Shown here: piece after piece, positions 58,151 through 64,000 of the stretch | Layout: each line of letters opens with the position of its first letter | Position numbering within the stretch: position 1 is the stretch's first letter | Origin: Halicephalobus mephisto | Taxonomy: Eukaryota > Nematoda > Chromadorea > Rhabditida > Panagrolaimidae | Assembly (NCBI GenBank): GCA_009193035.1 | Contig: SWDT01000090.1 | Coordinates: 50,529 to 114,528, forward strand | Direction of reading: 5' to 3' | Length of the DNA: 64,000 nt | Program-made: the position numbers and the translations under genes | The notes under the pieces: model-generated | Seen by the model: only the letters and a program-made list of their open reading frames with translations | Database searches by the model: none | Told to the model about the DNA's origin: nothing

Positions 58151-59595
58151 AGTCGTCGTTAGACAACTATTGTAAAAACAGAGTAGTAAATTTATCGAAA
58201 TCTAATTTTAGTTTTGAATTTCACCTGAAAAATTAGAAATGAGTTTTTGATTAACGGTTACTTGAAAAAGGAAATGTCTAGATTTGCTAAAAATAATTTA
58301 TCAAAAAGTGACGAATTTATAATTCCTTTAAAAAAATCAACTTATTAAAATTACTTACTTCTGAAGAAGAATCTCTTCAAAACTTCTTTATGTAATTTAG
58401 TGTGTTCTATGTTTAAGCATAAATTGAAGATAATATAATAAAAACACAAATACAATTACTCTTTAACTTCTTGGTAGCAATAATAAAAATCTAATAATTA
58501 TTCGAATTTACGTGATTTAGTTTAGTCTCATAAAAACAGCTGTTGAAATTAAAAGCTCGGGTAATTGAACTAGTGTATCATAAAATACAGCTGCTTCTGG
58601 AAATCAAAATTAATTTTTGATAATGAACTTGTAATAAAATTCAACAAGAAATTAAATTCTGAAATCATAACTAGAGCTGCAGTGGCAATGAAGATCATCA
58701 AAATTAATGCAAAAATTTAAAAAACTGACGAAAATTACTATTAAAGTTGGAAAAGATAATAGTTGTGAGTATATAACAATTTAGATGTCTTTGACTGATT
58801 TCAACTAAGAAATATTTATTAAATGAATTTCGTATTATGCATTGTGTTGAAAGTCGAGTTAAGAATCTAAAAGGGTAACTATTTTGTTCTCACTTTACCA
58901 AAGTTACCTTGTAATGAATTAATATTTCATTAAGAGTGATTTTGTAAATGAATATTCCAATTTCATATGGATTGTTACTAGATATTCTAGCATTTGTTAA
59001 AAGATTCGAAATTAACATGTAAATCAAGAGTAGTGGAAGTTTCTAGATCTGATAATTTGTACTGAGACGGTTTTTAATTATGTTTATCATTTTCGTGACA
59101 AGATGATTTTAAAATGAAGATCTACAACTTTAAATTTCAGAATGCTTTAGAAAATTCTCAAATTTCTGTTCAAAATAACAAAAAAAAATTTGAAAATCAT
59201 TTCATGCATTTTTTTATACCATTTGAAAATAATCCACTTTCATTTAAATAAATACTATGTTAATCAACACACGGAGACTCACCGCAACAATTCCAGCGAT
59301 TTTATTCCACAGTTTTTATATGCTATTACAGAACTAGCCGGAAAAATGAGTTTTTAAGTCCGTTTCTGCTTTTATTCTTCTGTAGTGATTGAAAATTGAC
59401 TTTTAGAAAAAGAAAGTTTTCTGTCATGGAAGGGAGTGCCTTGCATCATTGTCGTTGAAAGACGACTAGTTTTGCAGTTGACTTTTTGTGATAGATTATC
59501 GATTGTTAGTTCTATAAAAGCCGAGTAAAATCTTTTATTGAATTATATTAATTTATTCTGTAAATATTTTAATACGAGTAATATTTTAATATTTT
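58151..59595. other. Intergenic, no feature recognised
   Basis: 1.4 kb upstream of the chemoreceptor. It is less repetitive than the introns further left. No open frame with coding character and no RNA gene was identified. Confidence 0.5.
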
Positions 59596-60071
59596 ATGAG
59601 TTGGTGTTATGGTCGTGAATGCAAATTAGGATGGGGGTACAATTTGTCTTTAGGTCGATTGATCCCCGTTGAGGGAGAACCTTCTAATGTTACATCGCAA
59701 GTCAGGAATGTATGGGTATACTGGGCTTATAATTTGTCATCGACTAGTATTCTATGTTGGGCATGTTTCTTGTTCGTTGAGTAAACTTATTACGGATATT
59801 TTAGTCACGGCTAAATCTCTTCCTGGAACCGAGCTACAGAAAACTCCTCGATTTCGAAATTATCTTTGACGATAATGAATATTGGGAAGTTAATTGTCGT
59901 TTTGAAAGACAAATAAAATTATCTGAAAGATTTCCAAAGTATCCTCCCACCTGCAGTCATTTTGTCAGTTTGATTGAGTATAGCGTGGAATTGTACGTGC
60001 AGCTTCTAAAAATGAGGTTTCCAGAAGATAAGAAGGAGGTAAAGTTTACGGACACAAATCTCACGTATTAG
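59596..60071 (+). pseudogene. Fragmented coding remnant, frame shifts twice
   Basis: Coding-like text passes through three frames without splice sites at the changes: 59596-59784 (starts MSWCYGRECKLGWGYN), 59669-59869 (GMYGYTGLIICHRLVF) and 59844-60071 (FDDNEYWEVNCRF ... CSHFVSLIEYSVELY ... EVKFTDTNLTY, stop at 60069). Residue composition and length suggest one former gene now broken by indels. I do not recognise the family. Confidence 0.4.
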
Positions 60072-60220
60072 TAAAAAATTCATTCCAATTTGATTAAAGT
60101 TCTGATAGATCTCGAAAAGATATTACACAATGAATAGTTCAGAGAATAAGTTTTTGATAGCAAATTATGCAATTATTTGAATTACTTTTGTTTATTCACT
60201 TCAATAAAAAGTTATTTCAG

Positions 60221-60808
60221 ATGGGAAATTTATTCAAAAATAAAAGTTTCAATGAAACTCAGAAAAGGACCAAATGCAGAGTTCTGGTCAACTATGATGA
60301 AATTAAAGAAATGACTCTGGAGGAACTTCTGAATTTCATGGATGAAATAGAAAGAAAGGAATGTTCTCAATATGATATTCCTGTCTGGTTTGAATATAAA
60401 GAATTGAGTCAGAGAATCCGAGAAACTGTCATCAGTAATGAAGATAAATTTAAGTGGTTCCTTTCTCATCTCTACTGTGCCTACCGAAAAATTGAAATGA
60501 AAATGGAGAAGACTGGGTATCCGGGTATTCTTCAAGATATGGAATCAGAAGAAAAGTCATTTGTTAAGATCTGCTTTAATTTGTATAAAGCCAAAAAAGA
60601 TTACAATTCGATGGACGAAAACGACTTCTTGAAAATGTATCCCATGTTGAGGAGACTCTTCTTCTGCTACACCGATTACATCAAATATTCAATGGACACT
60701 ATGAGTGATATGCATGAAGGAGACCATCTTCCGGGGACAGATGAGGAAATGAAGCCTTGGCTCCAAAAATTGAATGAATGGTTTCCGATGAAAGATAATA
60801 GAGAGTAG
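60221..60808 (+). CDS. Unrecognised single-exon protein, 195 aa
   Basis: ATG at 60221 directly follows an ATTTCAG acceptor (60214-60220), suitable for spliced-leader addition or for an upstream exon. The frame is open for 195 codons to TAG at 60806. The product is acidic and helical-looking (MTLEELLNFMDEIERKE, FKWFLSHLYCAYRKIEMKME), without signal peptide or membrane segment and without a domain I can name. A second open stretch in the same frame follows after two TAG codons (see 60866), so this may be the front part of a longer gene that has acquired stops. An intron removing the stops would need phase-compatible sites, which I did not find. Confidence 0.5.
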   Translation: MGNLFKNKSFNETQKRTKCRVLVNYDEIKEMTLEELLNFMDEIERKECSQYDIPVWFEYKELSQRIRETVISNEDKFKWFLSHLYCAYRKIEMKMEKTGYPGILQDMESEEKSFVKICFNLYKAKKDYNSMDENDFLKMYPMLRRLFFCYTDYIKYSMDTMSDMHEGDHLPGTDEEMKPWLQKLNEWFPMKDNRE

Positions 60809-60865
60809 ATTAGCGATACGACTTCTCTTATTGCAGCCCCTCTTGATTATAAACAAGTTATTTAG

Positions 60866-61180
60866 ACACTTCGGAAAACATCTAAATTCAAGAGTTATCA
60901 AGTCACAAACAATGATACAACAGATGAACTGTACATTATAGATGAAAGGAATGAAATTTTACTTGCATTGGTAGACATGGAAGTGGCTACGATAAATAAA
61001 AGCTTAAATCATCTGACTTTATTCAAATCAGAATGCACTCCAAATAAGAGAAAATGGATCTGTAATGAATGTGGAGATTTTATTTCTCAGAAAGACATGA
61101 CTCTGTTCTCCTCTTGTGGATTAAAAAAATATAAGGTCAATCAAATTCAAGTGTCTAGATACTTCCAATACCTGAACTGA
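60866..61180 (+). pseudogene. Same-frame continuation of the 60.2-kb ORF after two TAG codons
   Basis: 105 codons open in the same frame as 60221-60808, separated by TAG (60806-60808), 18 codons, and TAG (60863-60865). It has an internal ATG at 60977 but no good upstream signal apart from the ATTTAG that forms the second stop and would also serve as an acceptor. It contains CNECGDFISQ with a later SSCG, a possible partial zinc-binding site. Alternatives are a second gene with a missing first exon, or a nonsense-mutated end of the upstream ORF. Confidence 0.35.
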
Positions 61181-62197
61181 GAAGTGATACTCTTTAATTT
61201 TGATATAATTTAAAGAACATGACAATAAGAAAATAACAATGATAAGATTATTCAGTTGATCTCATGGAAACAGAATGATGATTTTATGTAAGGTATTCTG
61301 AAAGGAGTTTTACGAATTGGGTTCATCAGTATGAAACAAAAATAACAGATTTTAAGATAGAAGTTGCATACCAGGACTCCTTAAATATTTCTTGACCTAC
61401 TCCAATACGATCGTGTACTATTTACTGGAAATAATCTCCTCTTTTTACAAAATTTTATTGCTATAAAAGTGAAACTAAACATTACAATGAAGTAGTTTAC
61501 GAGTTTTTAGAATGCTCAAAAATTTTCAAATTTAAAACTTTTATTTCATTACAGAAGATTCTACAGAATTCCAGTTTGATAAGTGTTAAATCAGAAATAA
61601 GTATTGTTTTAAAACTCTTTTAATAGAAATTTCCCAAATTTGAAAACTTTCAGAACTTTATATTCTATATATTGGTTCTATAATTTTCATGAATCTAGGA
61701 GGATCTAGAAACTTCAACAAGACTAGGAATCTTGAAACTTTCATGAAACTCTAGGTTTTAATATCTTCTATTAGATTTTGGAGAATTTCATAAATTTCAA
61801 AGAGCTTCAATGACTTCTCCAGAATTCTAGAAGTTCCTAAAACATTATCTGAGATTCTGCAAAATTTTACAACTGTAGAATGGATTCTGAACAATTCTAG
61901 AAATGTCTATAGAATTCAAAATATCACAAAAACTAGAAATTATTTAAAAAATTGTTCATTAAATTAAAAACAGAATTCAAATCCGTTCATATTATCTGAT
62001 ATGTAGTCAAGTACTTATTCAGGAAAACACTTGAGGTAAAGAAAAAAAGACTAAAATCAACAGAAAAGTAGGAAACTTCTCCTCAAAATATGAGAACGAG
62101 TAATGAGCCTGAGTTTTAGCACTAATGATTGCTCCTACCACAATAATTTAACTTTTTATTATTATTCATTATTTTTACTTATCTACTCACATTCACA
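61181..62197. other. Intergenic, short diverged repeats
   Basis: From about 61640 to 61930 the text has many variants of TTCTAGAA, AACTTTCA and ATTCTG at 20-30 bp spacing, possibly a decayed simple array. No gene was seen. Confidence 0.4.
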
Positions 62198-62690
62198 ATG
62201 ATTGAGTTGAAGGATATGTTCCGTTGTGGATCTGCAGAGATCTTCACTGAGCTAGAAGTATAAATATTCCTACTTTTACTTTTTTACAATTTCTGTTTAG
62301 GTTACCCAACAGCGAGACTCACAAATTAATGATATCTATAAAAGAGTATCTCTTCTTGCAGTTGTATGATGGTATCTATGAATTCTACAGCAACCTTTCT
62401 TTGATCGATTCTCCAAGGTTTGTGAATAGTTTATATAGTTAATTGTAGATTTTCCCAGGTTCGTCAAAAGACTGATGCCCGACTCCGACATCCAGTACTC
62501 GGTCTCTTAAATGTTCAATTTTAACAATTCGTTAGCTGTTGAATGTTTTGACAGTAAGTACAGTGGATACTCCGTAAATCTTCCAAGAGGTGAATCTAAT
62601 GATATGGTCAGCACTTTTTAATTCTTTACATCAGTTCTCACGAAACAACAAATTGAAATTAACTGGATAATCAATGAAGGTGAGGAAAGT
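62198..62690 (+). pseudogene. Fragmented multi-exon gene remnant
   Basis: ATG 62198 opens a 20-codon exon ending in a donor at 62258. A GTTTAG acceptor at 62300 leads to coding-like text in a frame that does not match exon 1 in phase (62301-62417, KEYLFLQLYDGIYEFYSN), spliced cleanly to 62459-62510 (FVKRLMPDSDIQYSVS, TAA). A new ATG at 62511 starts another two-exon stretch (NSLAVECFDSKYSGYSVN, donor near 62590; TKQQIEINWIINE after a CATCAG acceptor near 62635). Splice signals survive but the full frame does not. The family is not recognised. Confidence 0.35.
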
Positions 62691-64000
62691 CACTTAAGTT
62701 GTCTTCTTGTATGCTAAATATTATTTGTTGGTAGATATTCAACCTCATTAACAGAAAAAAGAATTTGTTGAATATTCAGGAAGATTCTGAATTATTAATT
62801 TTATTACCGTTGAAATTCTCATTCAAAACAACTCCAATAAAGAATTCGATAATGTTTATTTTTAATAAAATTATGATATTCAATCACTATTCAAAAAAGT
62901 TCTAATAAATTGGATGGTGTCCTATTTCCAACTCGAATAAAACTTTTCAGTCCCTCTTTATTTCCCTTCTTTGATTATTGACTCAAATTCTTCTCTGTCA
63001 CCGTCTTTACCTGTTATCAGAGTTATCAACATCACCATCCAAAGTAAAGCTTCAATAAAGTTTAGATAACGTATGCTTTCGATTTAAATCATGTTATACT
63101 TTCCATTCTTATTTCTGACAGAAAAATGTCTTTTTTTTAAATTTAGACATCCACGTTTGAAAAGACAGAAAGAGTAGATATAATTAACTACCGATTTTAA
63201 AAATTGTAAATCCAAAAGATATGTTTCATAGTAGATTTTTTGGATGTTTGGGAAATTGAATTGTAGTTGATTCAAATCAAATTCAAATGAAGCATCCTCG
63301 TAACAATAAGTTTCTGGAGATTAGAAAGAAAAGTGTTGGATCAGATCTTTTCTGGAAAGCTTGATCTTTACTAACAGAACAAAAGGTTTCCGAAAGGATA
63401 TTTGGGTAAATACGGGTTTTTCAATATCTAAAAGTACTTTGGTATATAACTATTATCCTTCAGGAATGAACAGAAGTTTTCGTTTCTCATGTGACCTCAA
63501 TTTCGAAATTTCTAAACTATGCAGTTTGAAATCATGTAAAATTATGATACAATCATAAAATAGATTCTTATTTAGGTTACTGTTTTTCAAAACTTCTAAA
63601 AATTCTTGTCAAAGTTGTTTCATAATTAAATCCATTTCCGTTTTTATAATGATATACTCGCGATTATTTTAAAATTGCTTCATTTCAACAAAAAAGTGAT
63701 ATATGGAAAATTCGAAAATAAATGACAACATTAACAGATTTGTGCAGTTTAGGTTAACTCATAGATTTCATTAATAGCCATTCTAATTACCTTAGGTTAG
63801 GTTTAGGTTAGATTTATGCTTGACCTTAGGCTAAACTAAGCTCATATATTTGGTTTTTCATTCTCAACATTTATGGTTGGTGTTTTCCTTATTTATTGAG
63901 TGGATTGCAAATTTTTATTTTCTATGTAAATTGCGCATATTTTTGATACGCTCAAGAATTACAAAAGTGGATCATAATGCTGTAATCATAGGCAGTAAAG
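62691..64000. other. Gene-poor right end of the window
   Basis: No gene was recognised. At 63793-63843 there is a short run of TTAGGTTAGGTTTAGG and CTTAGGCTAAAC, resembling degenerate nematode telomere repeats. Confidence 0.4.

Overview
The window looks like nuclear DNA of a free-living nematode, most likely Caenorhabditis or a close relative. Genes are split into many short exons. Introns start with GTAAGT or GTGAGT and end with TTTTCAG-type acceptors, and non-coding DNA is very AT-rich. The gene set is animal and partly nematode-specific: a Cys-loop channel, a serpentine chemoreceptor, RCAN, a DUOX maturation factor, PFAS and MAPK15. No bacterial, viral or CRISPR content was seen. Gene models were built by hand from reading frame, splice signals and phase. 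In every multi-exon model rated 0.5 or higher the listed exons join in phase.

Layout. 0.2-3.8 kb: TBC1D5-like Rab GAP (-). 4.2-6.6 kb: unrecognised three-exon gene (+), convergent on a Cys-loop ligand-gated channel (-, 6.75-12.1 kb). 12.1-17.8 kb: gene-poor block with foldback elements, tandem repeats and a large inverted repeat. 17.8-26.5 kb: pfas-1 (-), with a DUOXA gene (-, 26.9-28.6 kb) directly upstream on the same strand, a possible SL2-type operon. 30.1-31.2 kb: weak small + strand gene model. 31.3-38.6 kb: Mesh/SUSD2-like membrane protein (-). 41.4-46.6 kb: mapk-15 (-), divergent from rcn-1 (+, 49.4-52.0 kb), which converges on pst-2 (-, 52.8-54.4 kb). 56.4-58.2 kb: 7TM chemoreceptor (-). 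59.6-62.8 kb: unrecognised ORFs and broken gene fragments. The rest to 64 kb is gene-poor.

The genes do not form one pathway. They cover housekeeping metabolism (purine synthesis), Golgi nucleotide-sulfate transport, endosomal Rab regulation, calcineurin regulation, cilium-linked MAPK signalling, ROS-generating DUOX assembly, epithelial junction structure and neuronal or chemosensory receptors. From memory, C. elegans rcn-1 and pst-2 lie on the same cosmid of chromosome III, and pfas-1 and mapk-15 are also on chromosome III, so this is probably the homologous chromosome.

The most unusual content is repeat biology. Two related foldback (MITE-like) families share terminal repeats; one 340-bp copy makes up about 89% of a pfas-1 intron and ends 8 nt from the splice donor. 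There is a roughly 2.4-kb structure with near-identical inverted arms, a dispersed repeat with a core near GCAAGCAAACTGC, a tRNA-like dispersed repeat, and several regular tandem arrays inside introns. Nothing here can be proved to be an undescribed system from sequence alone.
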